DNA of 52,137 nucleotides, from positions 1 through 52,137 of the forward strand of contig CAAFWU010000077.1 in NCBI GenBank assembly GCA_900766825.1. Direction: 5' to 3'. The notes beneath the pieces are model-generated. The model ran no database searches and was not told the origin of the DNA. It saw only the letters and a program-made list of their open reading frames with translations. The stretch's first letter is position 1. Each line of letters starts with the position of its first letter. This stretch comes from Bacteroidales bacterium (lineage in GTDB: Bacteria; Bacteroidota; Bacteroidia; Bacteroidales; Marinilabiliaceae). This document shows positions 16,272 to 26,101 of this stretch, piece after piece. Position numbers and translations under genes: made by a program.

Positions 16272-18461
16272 TCATTCGTTATTAGCATACCGTTTAATAA
16301 CGTTATAGGCTTTGAACATGCCCAATTCGCCAGCACGACTTAGATCCTGTACGCCTTCGTCCTCGTGACCAAGGTAGATACGGATGACGCCCCTATTGAA
16401 GTAGGCTTCGGCAAGTTGTGGGTTGAGTTTTAGGGATTGAGTGAGCATCTCCACAGCCATGTCCATATCCTTACGTTGGCAATAGACGAGGCTTTTGTTG
16501 AAGTAGGCAAACTCGTTGTCGGGCTCCAGTTCCAGCACACGGTCGAGGTCCTTGAGGATGAGGTCGTAGTCCAGCACGGTAACCTCTTTTTTGAGGTTGG
16601 GCATTGGGGTTGAGTTGGACATGAGGTCGCCATCGAGTTGGGGGTTGGTCTCGGCATCGAGGTCGCGCATGGTTTCCACCATTTTGTAGCGAGCAGCGGC
16701 TCGGTTGAAAAGGGCGTTGACGTCGGTGGGCGACTGGATGAGGCAGGCCGAGAGGTCGGTGATGGCACTGGTGTAGTTCATGACCATGGCCTGCAGTGTG
16801 CCGCGGAGCAGATAGAGCTGCCCATTGTGTGGGTCGGCATCGAGGTTTTGGTTCACATTGGCAATCATGCCAAAGACACGTGCCGAGGCCTCACGGTCGG
16901 TGACCTCACGATTTGCCACAACGAGTTTCTCGTCCACCATACGGCTGGCGTTGAAGCTCTGAACCGAGGGGCTGAAGTAGGGGGCGTTGGGCAACAGGGT
17001 GTCTGCAGCAAAGAAGGTGAGGGCGAATGGGGGCTCGAGGTCGATGACAATGTCGCGGTCCTGCACACGACCTCGAATGGTCTCGGGGGTTCCCTGACTT
17101 AGCTTATCGTCGTTGTCGCCAAAGTCGGCCACCACAACCATTTGGTCGTACTTGCGCATGTCGTTGTCGTTCTTGCTTCTGCTGCTGCGCTTGGGTTCGT
17201 TGGCTGAACTCTCTTTTTTGCTGCCATCCTTGTCGGGTTGGACATCTTGGGCATCCTGTGCATTCTTCAGACCACGTTTCACCTTCTCTTGCTCAAAGTT
17301 CATGGCCGTAAGGTAGTCAATCTCGGCACCCTTATTATCGCCGAGCTGACGTTTGGCCACGGCACGTTGCTGATAGGCTGGGCCGAAGTCGGGATGCTTG
17401 GCAATGATGATGTTGAAGTCCTGAAGTGCATTGGCGGCCTCGCCGAGTTGCAGGTAGACGTTGGCTCGGTTGAAGAGCGTGATGTCGTCCGATGGGTCGA
17501 GGGCCAGAGCGTGCGAGAAGTCGTCGGCAGCATTGTTTAGGTCGCCCGATTCGGCACGCAGTATGCCTCGGTTCTGATAGGCCATCTTGCTCTTGGGGTC
17601 GAGACGGAGGGCTTGGTCGAGGTCGGACATACAGCCACGGAGGTCGTCCAGATTATAGCGCGTTATGGCTCGGTTTATGAAGACGAAGGGGTCCTGAGGG
17701 CGCAGTTCGGCCAACTTATTATAGTTATCCAAAGCCTGAGAGTAGAGCTTGAGCTGATACTGCATCATGGCCAAATATGTTATGGCATTGACCGAATAGG
17801 CGTTAACAGCCACAGCCTTCTCGAACTGCGTGAGGGCCAACGTGGTATCGCCCCTCTCCACAAGTGCCACGCCGCGATAGAGCATGGCCTGAACATTGCG
17901 CGAGTCTCGTTGCAAAAGCTTGTCGTAGAGCCCAATGGCGTGGTCAAACTCCTTAAGGTTGATGCAAGCCACGCCAGCGTTCATGAGCATATTGGGGTTC
18001 TCGGGCTCCAGTTCCAAACCTTTCTCGAAGTCTTGTTTGGCAAGGTCTGGCTTGTCGAGCCGCAGATGGGCAATGCCCCTAAGGTTGTAGGCATCGACAA
18101 GAAAGGGGTTGATTTCCAAAGCCACATCGCAGTCGGAGGCGCAGCCACGGAGGTCGTCGAGATAATACTTGGCAATGGCTCTATAGTAATATGGCTCAGA
18201 AAGATAAGGCTTAACAATGATTACGCGGTTGAAGTATTGGATGGAGAGCACATAGTCCTCGAAATAGAGGGCGTTGCGTCCCACCTGCATCATACGGTTG
18301 GTGTTGACTTGCGCCCCTACCTCGACCGCCGATGAAAGCAGCCAACAGAGCATGACCAATGGCAAAGCAACATGCCCGAGCGCGCTGCTAAGCGAACAGC
18401 AGAGCGCACATTGCACCCGCTGCTTGAGACTGTAATGTATTAGCTGCATGATTGTTAACAT
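16272..18461 (-). CDS. Large secreted or envelope TPR-repeat protein
   Basis: 729 residues. A signal-peptide-like hydrophobic segment (about 28-50, ending GAQ) is followed by consecutive tetratricopeptide repeats from about 55 to 400 (for example YYRAIAKYYLDDLRGCASDC). A charged Lys/Ser/Asn linker spans roughly 400-445. A less regular part follows, with more TPRs to the end. TPRs mediate protein-protein contacts; no enzyme domain is seen. A start at the next ATG (18449) would shorten it by four residues. It follows the helicase gene by 48 bases, but the helicase is cytosolic, so a shared function is not evident. Confidence 0.88.
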   Translation of the reverse strand: MLTIMQLIHYSLKQRVQCALCCSLSSALGHVALPLVMLCWLLSSAVEVGAQVNTNRMMQVGRNALYFEDYVLSIQYFNRVIIVKPYLSEPYYYRAIAKYYLDDLRGCASDCDVALEINPFLVDAYNLRGIAHLRLDKPDLAKQDFEKGLELEPENPNMLMNAGVACINLKEFDHAIGLYDKLLQRDSRNVQAMLYRGVALVERGDTTLALTQFEKAVAVNAYSVNAITYLAMMQYQLKLYSQALDNYNKLAELRPQDPFVFINRAITRYNLDDLRGCMSDLDQALRLDPKSKMAYQNRGILRAESGDLNNAADDFSHALALDPSDDITLFNRANVYLQLGEAANALQDFNIIIAKHPDFGPAYQQRAVAKRQLGDNKGAEIDYLTAMNFEQEKVKRGLKNAQDAQDVQPDKDGSKKESSANEPKRSSRSKNDNDMRKYDQMVVVADFGDNDDKLSQGTPETIRGRVQDRDIVIDLEPPFALTFFAADTLLPNAPYFSPSVQSFNASRMVDEKLVVANREVTDREASARVFGMIANVNQNLDADPHNGQLYLLRGTLQAMVMNYTSAITDLSACLIQSPTDVNALFNRAAARYKMVETMRDLDAETNPQLDGDLMSNSTPMPNLKKEVTVLDYDLILKDLDRVLELEPDNEFAYFNKSLVYCQRKDMDMAVEMLTQSLKLNPQLAEAYFNRGVIRIYLGHEDEGVQDLSRAGELGMFKAYNVIKRYANNE

Positions 18462-18509
18462 TGTTTGTATCTATAAAAATTAGGCCTCTCCCAAGGTCAA
18501 GAGTTGGGC

Positions 18510-21191
18510 TCAGAATGGATAGTCGTCATCGTCGTTTCGTGAGCCCGAAGGTCCACGTTTGCGACCATTTTGGGAACCGTTTTGTGGTCCATTTTGTGGT
18601 CCATGCTTAGGGCCTTTATTTGGATTTCGAAATGGGTTGAAATTTCTATTGTTGCCATTGTTTGCCCCCCTCTTGAAATCCCAATCCGAATTGCGATTGG
18701 GGCCTCGGTTTGGTCCTCTATCGGGTCCGCCCAGAGGTCCATTTCGCAAACCAAAGCGTTTATCCTTTTTGTTATCGAACTTGCGGTTATGAGCCCCATT
18801 TTCGTCATTGCCCGAAGAGACAGAAGAGTCTGGCTTGGGCTTCTTATCCAACATTTTGTCAATCTCTTGGTCCAAATTGGACTCGCGTGTGGAGTTCTTT
18901 GTGCCTTTGCCAATGCTATAGTCGGCATCGAAGCCCTCTTGAAAATCTTCGTTAGTAAGGTCGTTCTTGAGGTGAGATAGCACATCTTGCACAAAGTTTT
19001 TTTGTTCCCTCACCTCGCCTTTGGTTAGGGCATTGAGCAGCATTTTGCAGAGTTCGTCGGTTATGGCATCGGCATCGTGCTGCTTGCGAATTAAGAAGAC
19101 AGTTTTGAAGTCGGCATAGGCCATATCCCACTTGCGCAATCGGAAGTAGGCAATGGCTCTAAGTTCCACCATGCGGGTGCTGTCGGACTGCTTCATCTCG
19201 CTGTTCTTCAGGGCTTTGCTTGCAACGTCTATCACATTCTCCCACTCATCTTGCTCCATAAGTATCTCGGATAGGAGCAAGAGGGCACTGGGGTAGTTGG
19301 GTGCCAAGGTGAGGGCTTTGTTGAGGTTGGCTTTGGCCGAGGGAATGTCGGAATACTTACGATAGCATTCGGCGGCCATTAGGTAGTACTCGTAGGCAAA
19401 GTCGAAGCACTTGTCGCGGTATTTTTTGAAGGCTTCGGCCACATTTTGCACGTCATTCTCTTTTTTAGACACCACGCATAGGTGCTTGGCCACCAGTCGT
19501 TTTGCCGCTTCGTTATCGAGAATCTGTGGGTTGAGTTTTATGAGTTCAAAGAGTTGACCAACGGCGTTGCGGAAGTTGCACTCACGAAACGATGCCACGG
19601 CGCCTTTGGCAAGCTGTGCCAAGTGGTTCTGATACTCGGCATAGCGGAGGGCGTAGTCAATTTGTTGCGAGTCGTTGACGTGGGAGTAGAAGCCCACCAC
19701 CTGCGGGCTCACCTTGATGTCGGAAGGTGAGATGGGTTGCCTGAGGATGAGACCCTCCAAGGTACGGCATCGGCTCAGTGCCACATACATCTGGCCTTTG
19801 GCAAAGGCACCGCCCTCCATGTCGATGACCACATTCTCGAACGTGAGGCCCTGACTCTTGTGTATGGTTATGGCCCAAGCTAATTTGAGGGGCAACTGGC
19901 TAAAGGTGCCAAGGATCTCGGTTTCTACCTTATGCTTCTCTTCGTTATAGTTATATCGCACGTTTTCCCACGTGGTTTTGGAAACGAAGACGCTGTAGAT
20001 TTTAGGACCCTCCTCAACGGGCTGCATGTCGGCTTCGGAGAGGAACTCGTCATCGGCATCAACCGCATCGGCAATGTATGTTGTGGGGTCGGAAGAGGGA
20101 TCGGCAGAGGGGTCGGCACTGTTGGCTTCGGCAAGTTGGGCGGCATCGTCGTCGGATATGGCCACCCAAACGCCGTCGTCGGCCTCGTCTTCGTTGCCTA
20201 CCGAAATTTCGGTTATGCGACCTATGGTCCCATTAATCCAACGGCGGTCGGGGTCGTTGCGGATAAAGACCACCTGAGCTCCTACCTTGAGGGTGAGTTC
20301 GAGGCTGGTGGGGAGCGATGAGTCGGGGAAGTCGCCCGAGACACGCCCTTCGAAGGTCACGGGGTCCTCGTCCAGTTCGTCGAGGCGCTGATCGTTGATG
20401 CGGTCGGCCACATCGCGTCGGGCGGTCAGCGTCATGACCATTTTGTGTTCGTCGGCCTCGGCATTGCCCACCACTCGACCATTGATGAGGTTGAGATCCT
20501 GAGGCGCAGCGCATCCCGAACGGACTCTGTCGAGCAAGGAGAGGAACCGTACCTCTTTCTGTCGGTAGACCTTCTGTAGCTCTATGGTTACGAGGGGGAA
20601 GCTCCTAAACACCTGAGCACCAAAGAAAAAGGGCGTGGTATAGAATCGGCGGAGTATGTCCCAATCCGTTGGTCGGGTTACAGGCTCGAGCTGAAAGGCA
20701 TCGCCCACAAAAAACATCTGTTTGCCACCGAAGGGGAGGTTGGCTTTGCGCCCTTCGGCATAGGCACGGAGCACAAGGTCGATGAAGTCCAGCACGTCGG
20801 CTCGAACCATTGATATCTCGTCGATTATGATGAGTTCGACCTGACGGAGGAGAGTTATCTTGCTCTTGTTAAACTTTTGCATATCCCGTACCTTGCCACG
20901 ATTGAAGTAGCCTCGGTCGGTAAAATTATCGTCATCGAGCGCAAAGGGCTGGGGCGGAATGCGAAAGAAAGAGTGTAGGGTAACGCCCTTGGCATTGACG
21001 GCAGCAATACCCGTGGGGGCCAGAACCACAGTCTTTTTCTTTACGTGCCGAACAATGTAGCGCAAGAATGTAGACTTGCCAGTGCCAGCTCGCCCCGTCA
21101 TGAAAACTGAGGCTGAGGTGCTTTGTAGCAGCTGCATAACTTGCTGAAACTCTTTGTTGTCGAGCTCTATATTATCGTCGGCGTGAGACAT
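18510..21191 (-). CDS. PIF1-like superfamily-1 helicase with TPR region and Gly/Pro/Asn/Arg-rich tail
   Basis: 893 residues. Walker A GRAGTGKS at 33-40 and Walker B IIIDEISM with DEISM at 124-128 give a RecD/PIF1-type SF1 helicase. Later motifs are LAWAITIHKSQG and YVALSRCRTLEG. A helical region with TPR character spans about 580-700 (YYLMAAECYRKYSDIPSAKANL is split over one repeat). The last ~95 residues are low-complexity (GPNRGPNRNSD, GPQNGPQNGSQNG, ending DDDDYPF). Such tails often bind nucleic acid or drive condensation, but that is inference. Related proteins in Bacteroidetes are annotated as AAA-family ATPases. The DNA/RNA substrate is unknown. Confidence 0.92.
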   Translation of the reverse strand: MSHADDNIELDNKEFQQVMQLLQSTSASVFMTGRAGTGKSTFLRYIVRHVKKKTVVLAPTGIAAVNAKGVTLHSFFRIPPQPFALDDDNFTDRGYFNRGKVRDMQKFNKSKITLLRQVELIIIDEISMVRADVLDFIDLVLRAYAEGRKANLPFGGKQMFFVGDAFQLEPVTRPTDWDILRRFYTTPFFFGAQVFRSFPLVTIELQKVYRQKEVRFLSLLDRVRSGCAAPQDLNLINGRVVGNAEADEHKMVMTLTARRDVADRINDQRLDELDEDPVTFEGRVSGDFPDSSLPTSLELTLKVGAQVVFIRNDPDRRWINGTIGRITEISVGNEDEADDGVWVAISDDDAAQLAEANSADPSADPSSDPTTYIADAVDADDEFLSEADMQPVEEGPKIYSVFVSKTTWENVRYNYNEEKHKVETEILGTFSQLPLKLAWAITIHKSQGLTFENVVIDMEGGAFAKGQMYVALSRCRTLEGLILRQPISPSDIKVSPQVVGFYSHVNDSQQIDYALRYAEYQNHLAQLAKGAVASFRECNFRNAVGQLFELIKLNPQILDNEAAKRLVAKHLCVVSKKENDVQNVAEAFKKYRDKCFDFAYEYYLMAAECYRKYSDIPSAKANLNKALTLAPNYPSALLLLSEILMEQDEWENVIDVASKALKNSEMKQSDSTRMVELRAIAYFRLRKWDMAYADFKTVFLIRKQHDADAITDELCKMLLNALTKGEVREQKNFVQDVLSHLKNDLTNEDFQEGFDADYSIGKGTKNSTRESNLDQEIDKMLDKKPKPDSSVSSGNDENGAHNRKFDNKKDKRFGLRNGPLGGPDRGPNRGPNRNSDWDFKRGANNGNNRNFNPFRNPNKGPKHGPQNGPQNGSQNGRKRGPSGSRNDDDDYPF

Positions 21192-21219
21192 TCGGTGCTT
21201 TGGGGGCTAAAATGAGGTA

Positions 21220-22344
21220 TTAGTAAATGTATTTGCGAGCCTTCTTGTCATGTATGCCCTCGTGCGGAGCATTTTTTCCCTCTTTGTAGACGCCAGGGGT
21301 AAAGAGGTCGCTGCTCTTGTGGCGCGGGTTGCCGAAGTAGAAACTGAGGTCCACAATGGGCCAAATGGCAGCATGTTTGTCAATCTTGGTGTAGTTGGCA
21401 AAGCTGGTTAGGAAGCCGAGTTTAGCACCCCAATGGTGGTAAAAGAGCCTGAAGATGTACTCAGCCTCGCCCTGAAGTTCCAAGGCATGATGGTGAAGGA
21501 AAGAGCCCACGTGGTACGAGACGCCGCCATGTACATAGAGGTTTGCCGTTATGCGCCCATCGATCCAGTACTTGAACCTAAGCCGGAAACCATTGCCCGT
21601 GAGGGTCTCGCCCCTATTGGCCAAGAAGTGGAAACGGATCTGGTCCAAGTCGTCGACACCGTTGACGCAGAAGCCGCCATAGACGCCAATGCCGCCCGTC
21701 ATGGCCATGTATACGGTGCCGTCGGTGCAGTTGGGGTCAGAGTACCAAGCTTTGGTAAAGAGCAACTCATGCCCCACCTCGAAGACCAGCGGAATGTCTA
21801 CATTCTGAGCAATGATGCGGTCCACCTCTTTCTTCTGAAAAAACTTCATGCCCGAATAGGCATTGGCAATATTGAAGCGAGAGGAGAGGAAATAACGCTT
21901 CTTGAAGGTCTTCCAGTGAACCTTGGCGTAGAGCGTGGGTCGAAAGATATCCTCGACGGCATATGTTGAGAGCTCTAGGCGTTCGGTTAGTCCAAAGCGC
22001 GATGCCGAGAGTAGACTGGCGTTGCCTGCATGGCGGGGCATGGTCCAGGCGGACTCTACATGCCACATACGTTCGGCACGTTTGTAGTTCTCGTATTTGA
22101 GCAACTTCTGTTTGTACATGCCGTGGTTGTCGTTGTAGCGCGGGTAGAATCGGTAGACATCGTAGTTGGCATCCTCACGCCCTTCGGTCACAATCTGAGC
22201 CATTGTCTCTGGCACAACCAAGAGACTCAGAACGACCAACAGAGCCACAGCGGCTTGGCGGAGCGCACTTGCTGCACGCACCTCGGCCAATTGGCTGCGA
22301 CGCCCTAAGGATTGTGGGGTCGGATATTTGAGAAGCGATATCAT
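21220..22344 (-). CDS. Unrecognised secreted protein, probable outer-membrane beta-barrel
   Basis: 374 residues with a signal peptide (hydrophobic about 31-48, ending TMAQ). Alternating aromatic/polar strands (LYAKVHWKTFKKRYFLSSRFNIANAY region, FRLRFKYWIDGRITANLYV region) and the many Tyr/Phe/His residues suggest an outer-membrane barrel. The last ~35 residues are basic and periplasm-like. No named family is recognised. It lies between mltD (31 bases upstream) and the helicase (28 bases downstream). Confidence is high that it is a gene and moderate for topology. Confidence 0.75.
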   Translation of the reverse strand: MISLLKYPTPQSLGRRSQLAEVRAASALRQAAVALLVVLSLLVVPETMAQIVTEGREDANYDVYRFYPRYNDNHGMYKQKLLKYENYKRAERMWHVESAWTMPRHAGNASLLSASRFGLTERLELSTYAVEDIFRPTLYAKVHWKTFKKRYFLSSRFNIANAYSGMKFFQKKEVDRIIAQNVDIPLVFEVGHELLFTKAWYSDPNCTDGTVYMAMTGGIGVYGGFCVNGVDDLDQIRFHFLANRGETLTGNGFRLRFKYWIDGRITANLYVHGGVSYHVGSFLHHHALELQGEAEYIFRLFYHHWGAKLGFLTSFANYTKIDKHAAIWPIVDLSFYFGNPRHKSSDLFTPGVYKEGKNAPHEGIHDKKARKYIY

Positions 22345-22375
22345 CTCAAACTAATGTGGGGTTATTTTGACCAAT

Positions 22376-23812
22376 CTACTTGACCACTTTGGCCATGCCA
22401 GCATACTTATCGGCCTTGTTTTTAGGCACATAGATGACCAATTTTTGGCCAACGCGAATCATGTTCTTGCGGATGTTGTTCCAATAGTTCAGGTCGGCCA
22501 AGCGGACACCGAAGCGTTTGCATATGGCCCCAGGGACATCGCCATTCTTTACGGTGTAGACCAGTTTGACCATGCCTTTGGGTGTTACGCCAGCATAGAC
22601 CACACGACCCTTGACCTCGGAGATGGGCACAATTTTGTTGTCGGGGAAGTAGGTCATGCGGTCGCGGGCATATACGGTGTCCTCGTGGGCTGCAAAGGAG
22701 AAGGAGGCATCGACGGGGAGGACGAGGGGGTAGACCTTGTCCTCGGTGGCGGGCACAACATCGTGCTTAAACTGAGGGTTGAGGCTGCGGATGACGTCGA
22801 CGGGCACCCCCAGAACCGAAGTCACCTGATTGAAGTGCAGGGGTTGGTAGACCACCACGGTGTCGGTGGGTTGAATGGCTGGGGCATCGTCGGAGGGGAA
22901 GATCTTATGCTGCGCTGCGTAGTTCATGGCATAGGCTGCGGCAATGAAGGCTGGCACATAGCCACGGGTTTCGCGGGGCAGGTTGTAGTATATTTCCCAA
23001 AATGTCTTCTTTCCACCAGAGCGGGCAATGGCTCGGTTCACGTTGCCGGGGCCACAGTTGTAGGCGGCAATGGCCAAGTGCCAATCGCCATAGATGCCGT
23101 AGAGGTCGCGCAGGAAGAGACAGGCGGCTTCGGTGGCCTTGGCGGGGTCTCGGCGGTCGTCGACATAGCTGGTTACCTCGAGACCGTAGCGTTTGCCCGT
23201 GTAGTACATAAACTGCCAGAGACCAGTGGCTCCCACACGGGATAGGGCCGTGGGGTTGAGGGCGCTCTCGATGATGGGTAGGTAGCGGAGTTCGAGGGGC
23301 ATGCCGTGAGCCTCGAGGGCTTGGTCGAAGATGGGGAAATAGTAGTTGGCCAACGAGAGCATGCGCTGAACCAGATCGCGACGGCGGACAACGTAGAGTT
23401 CGATGAAGCGGCGCACCTGGTCGTTGTAGGTCATGGGGATGGGGGACATCATGGACTGGAGGCGCTCTACATATACAGAGTCGGGCACACCGCCAATGAC
23501 TGCATCTGCCAAGGCCACAGTGTCGGGCACAAAGTCGTTGATGGTAACCAAGGGTCGTGAGTACCAATCGGATAGTAGGCTATCGACTGGATGACGGGGC
23601 AACTGACTGATGTTGATAGAGTCCTGCAGTTCGGCAGCCAACTCGAGGGAGTCGGCTGCGGCTAATGGGGACTCTGACTCATCAACCACCTGTGCCAAGA
23701 GGTTGGCGGGGGCGAGGGTGGTTAAGGCGACAAGGGACACCAGAGCCGTAAGGGTTGAAATGTGGCGCAAGAGGGCTCGCGATATGGGGGTGGGAAAAAT
23801 GAGACTGGTCAC
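22376..23812 (-). CDS. mltD: Membrane-bound lytic murein transglycosylase D type (SLT + LysM)
   Basis: 478 residues. A signal segment lies at about 18-41. A soluble lytic transglycosylase domain spans about 160-300, with LRYLPIIESALNP carrying the catalytic Glu182. GATGLWQFMYYTGK and AIAAYNCGPGNVNRAIA follow. The C-terminus holds a LysM-like peptidoglycan-binding module (about 425-475, VKNGDVPGAICKRFGVRL). The enzyme cleaves the glycan strand and makes 1,6-anhydro-muropeptides. It follows the LytTR regulator by 59 bases, and LytTR systems often govern envelope genes. Confidence 0.93.
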   Translation of the reverse strand: MTSLIFPTPISRALLRHISTLTALVSLVALTTLAPANLLAQVVDESESPLAAADSLELAAELQDSINISQLPRHPVDSLLSDWYSRPLVTINDFVPDTVALADAVIGGVPDSVYVERLQSMMSPIPMTYNDQVRRFIELYVVRRRDLVQRMLSLANYYFPIFDQALEAHGMPLELRYLPIIESALNPTALSRVGATGLWQFMYYTGKRYGLEVTSYVDDRRDPAKATEAACLFLRDLYGIYGDWHLAIAAYNCGPGNVNRAIARSGGKKTFWEIYYNLPRETRGYVPAFIAAAYAMNYAAQHKIFPSDDAPAIQPTDTVVVYQPLHFNQVTSVLGVPVDVIRSLNPQFKHDVVPATEDKVYPLVLPVDASFSFAAHEDTVYARDRMTYFPDNKIVPISEVKGRVVYAGVTPKGMVKLVYTVKNGDVPGAICKRFGVRLADLNYWNNIRKNMIRVGQKLVIYVPKNKADKYAGMAKVVK

Positions 23813-23871
23813 TATGCTTGGGGAATTTCTTGGGGTTTTATTTGTGAGATTTGTTCTTTAAGGGGGGCGCG

Positions 23872-24684
23872 CTAAATGTTGAAGAGTTTCTCTTGAACCA
23901 TGTCCTTGTAGCTCTTGCCGATGGGGATATAGGGCTCTACGCCAGCGAGTTTAAGCTGGGCACCGTAGAGGGCCTTGACCTTATCGATGCGGACAATGTA
24001 GGATTTGTGGACGCGCATAAACATATCGGCAGGCAGGGTCTCCTCGAGGTTGCGGAGCGACTCGAGGGTCACGACCTTTTCAGCTGTGGTGTAGATGGTC
24101 ACGTACTCACGTAGGCCCTCGATGTAGGTTATGTCTGAGTATTTAATTCGATGGATTTTGTGGTCGGCCTTGACAATTAGCACCCCGTCGTTGACGTCGG
24201 CAGAGGGTGCGGGGGCACTTGCCTCGGGGTCTTGGGCATCGGGGGCGGTGGTGTTGGACTGAGGAGTTTGGGCAAGTTGAGCACTTTGGGTAGCCTGCTG
24301 GGCACGCTGTTTTTCTGCAATGCGCTGCATGGCTTTGCCCACACACTGCATGAAGCGGTCGAAGGAGAATGGTTTTAGCAGATAATCCAAGACATCGAGT
24401 TGATAGCTCTCAATGGCATAGTCAGAATAGGCTGTGGTGAAGACAACCAATGGCCTCACAGGCAACATCTTAAGGAAGTTGACGCCAGTGATATCGGGCA
24501 TTTGGATATCGAGAAACAACAAGTCGACCCTCCCCTCTTGAATGATAGGCAGGGCCTCAAGACCCGACTTACAGCTCTCCACCAACTCAAGGTTAGGCAC
24601 TTTGTCAATAAACTCCTTGAGAAGGATGCGAGCGGGGAACTCATCGTCCACAATGAGACATCTTATTTTGTTCTGCGAATCCAT
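23872..24684 (-). CDS. LytTR-family response regulator (first pair)
   Basis: 270 residues. The receiver domain at 5-125 has acidic Asp13/Asp14 and phospho-acceptor Asp59 (LLFLDIQMPD). A Gln/Ala/Pro-rich linker of ~40 residues follows. The C-terminal LytTR DNA-binding domain (about 165-270) has IKYSDITYIEGLREYVTIYT and FMRVHKSYIVRIDKV. The cognate kinase gene ends 181 bases upstream. That gap holds a possible separate promoter, so regulator and kinase need not be strictly co-transcribed. Targets are unknown; the mltD-type gene just downstream is a candidate. Confidence 0.95.
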   Translation of the reverse strand: MDSQNKIRCLIVDDEFPARILLKEFIDKVPNLELVESCKSGLEALPIIQEGRVDLLFLDIQMPDITGVNFLKMLPVRPLVVFTTAYSDYAIESYQLDVLDYLLKPFSFDRFMQCVGKAMQRIAEKQRAQQATQSAQLAQTPQSNTTAPDAQDPEASAPAPSADVNDGVLIVKADHKIHRIKYSDITYIEGLREYVTIYTTAEKVVTLESLRNLEETLPADMFMRVHKSYIVRIDKVKALYGAQLKLAGVEPYIPIGKSYKDMVQEKLFNI

Positions 24685-24764
24685 ATCCTTAAACTAAACT
24701 TAAAAAGAGAGACACATAGAGTGAGCAAACAAGTGTTTTGCAACAGAAAATGTGCCAATAAATA

Positions 24765-24772
24765 CAAAAATA
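24765..24772 (-). promoter_or_regulatory. Possible -7 box ahead of the first LytTR regulator
   Basis: TATTTTTG reads from 24772 to 24765 on the minus strand in the 181-base gap between kinase and regulator. The surroundings are AT-rich, so a chance match is possible. The start codon is at 24684. Confidence 0.35.
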
Positions 24773-24865
24773 GAAAAATAGAACCGAGCAGCCAAAAGAG
24801 ATTGGATGCATGGATACTAAGAAAAGGGAGTAAAGATATATCCTATAGCAATGATATTTAGCGGT

Positions 24866-25891
24866 TTAGACATCCGTAGCACAAGTATCGATCTTCATAA
24901 AGACCGAAAAATCGGCATCGGTGGTTGTAATCTTCAGTTCGTAGCGGTCGGGGTAGAGAATATCCAGTCGTTTGCGAACGTTTTCTACTCCTATGCCACC
25001 GACCACATCTTTGTTTATGGCAATGGAAGGCAACGAGTTGGCCACCTTGAATATTAGAATTGGACCGAGGGTTTTTATCTCCACCTTAAGCCAACCACGC
25101 TTAGGATTTTCAATATTGCCATGCTTAAAACTATTTTCGATGAAGGGGATAAGCAGCATGGGCTCGATCATAAACTCATCGTTGCAATTGCTGGCCTCAA
25201 CCTTGACATTGAGATCCGTATCTGCCTTAAGCTTTTGAAAATCAATAAAGTTGTTAATGTACTCAATCTCTCTCTTTAGCTTCACCTTTTTGCTCTCGCT
25301 GTCGTAGAGTGTGAAACGGAGCATATCGGAGAGTTTGAGAATCATATCGGGCGTACGGGCACTCTTGATAACGGAGAGTGCGTAGATATTATTGAGTGCG
25401 TTGAAGAGAAAATGTGGGTTAATCTGACTCTTGAGGAACTTCATCTCGAACTCAATGTTCTGGTGCGTGAGGTCAATCTCCCGTTTCTGACCATAGAGCT
25501 GGCGATAGTAGAAGCCATAGAGGGTGCTAACGAAGAACATGGCCACAATGGGGAGCAGATATTCGAAGGGGAGTATGTTACCCTCGAGCGGGATTGGCAC
25601 CACCTCGAACTCGCTCCAAGGCGAGAGAGCCTTCATAATAAGAAGGGCAACCAACATAAAGACCAGCACGCCAATGGCATAGAAGAGATATTTGCCCCTA
25701 GAGAGGTAGCGCGGCAAAAGCAGATGCAGATTGACGTAGAAGGAGGAGATGCAGACCAAGAGAGTTTTAAAGAGAAAGGGCAAGAGACGAATGTCGCCCT
25801 TAATGAGTTGCGGGGTGGCCAACACAAAAACAAAGACCACAACCAAAATGATTTCGAAAAGCAGATTGCGCTTTATCTCGACCTTAGGCAT
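24866..25891 (-). CDS. LytS-type sensor histidine kinase (first pair)
   Basis: 341 residues from the ATG at 25891 (MPKVEIKRNLLFEI); the frame runs on to 25993, but those residues do not look native. Four hydrophobic helices lie at about 10-130. A His_kinase domain with QINPHFLFNALNNIYAL places phospho-acceptor His160. A HATPase region with PMLLIPFIENSFKHG and a Gly-rich loop (VVGGIGVENVRKRL) follows. This is the Bacteroidetes YehU/LytS architecture without a periplasmic sensor domain, so the signal is probably sensed in the membrane or through partners. Confidence 0.94.
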   Translation of the reverse strand: MPKVEIKRNLLFEIILVVVFVFVLATPQLIKGDIRLLPFLFKTLLVCISSFYVNLHLLLPRYLSRGKYLFYAIGVLVFMLVALLIMKALSPWSEFEVVPIPLEGNILPFEYLLPIVAMFFVSTLYGFYYRQLYGQKREIDLTHQNIEFEMKFLKSQINPHFLFNALNNIYALSVIKSARTPDMILKLSDMLRFTLYDSESKKVKLKREIEYINNFIDFQKLKADTDLNVKVEASNCNDEFMIEPMLLIPFIENSFKHGNIENPKRGWLKVEIKTLGPILIFKVANSLPSIAINKDVVGGIGVENVRKRLDILYPDRYELKITTTDADFSVFMKIDTCATDV

Positions 25892-25949
25892 AGGGAAGAA
25901 AGATTGATGGCTGAATGGAAAACGTGAAATAAAGTAGGTTGCTTGTGGG

Positions 25950-26006
25950 GTAGAAAAGAGAAAGACCCCTCGGATGCTGCCAATAAGGTGCAAGCCGTAG
26001 GGGTCT
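25950..26006 (-). terminator. Intrinsic terminator after the kelch-like lipoprotein gene
   Basis: On the minus strand AGACCCCT (26006-25999) pairs with AGGGGTCT (25970-25963), extended by CGG/CCG, with a loop of about 21 bases. TTTCTCTTTTC follows. It separates the lipoprotein gene (ending at 26102) from the kinase. A smaller hairpin TTCCCCA/TGGGGAA lies at 26051-26079. Confidence 0.65.
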
Positions 26007-26101
26007 CTTTAGATATTTGCTTTTAATGTATTAGCCAAGGCACTTAAGCATTCCCCATCAGTTAACCTAAACTGGGGAAGCTATGCAGAGCGGGACAAGT
26101 A

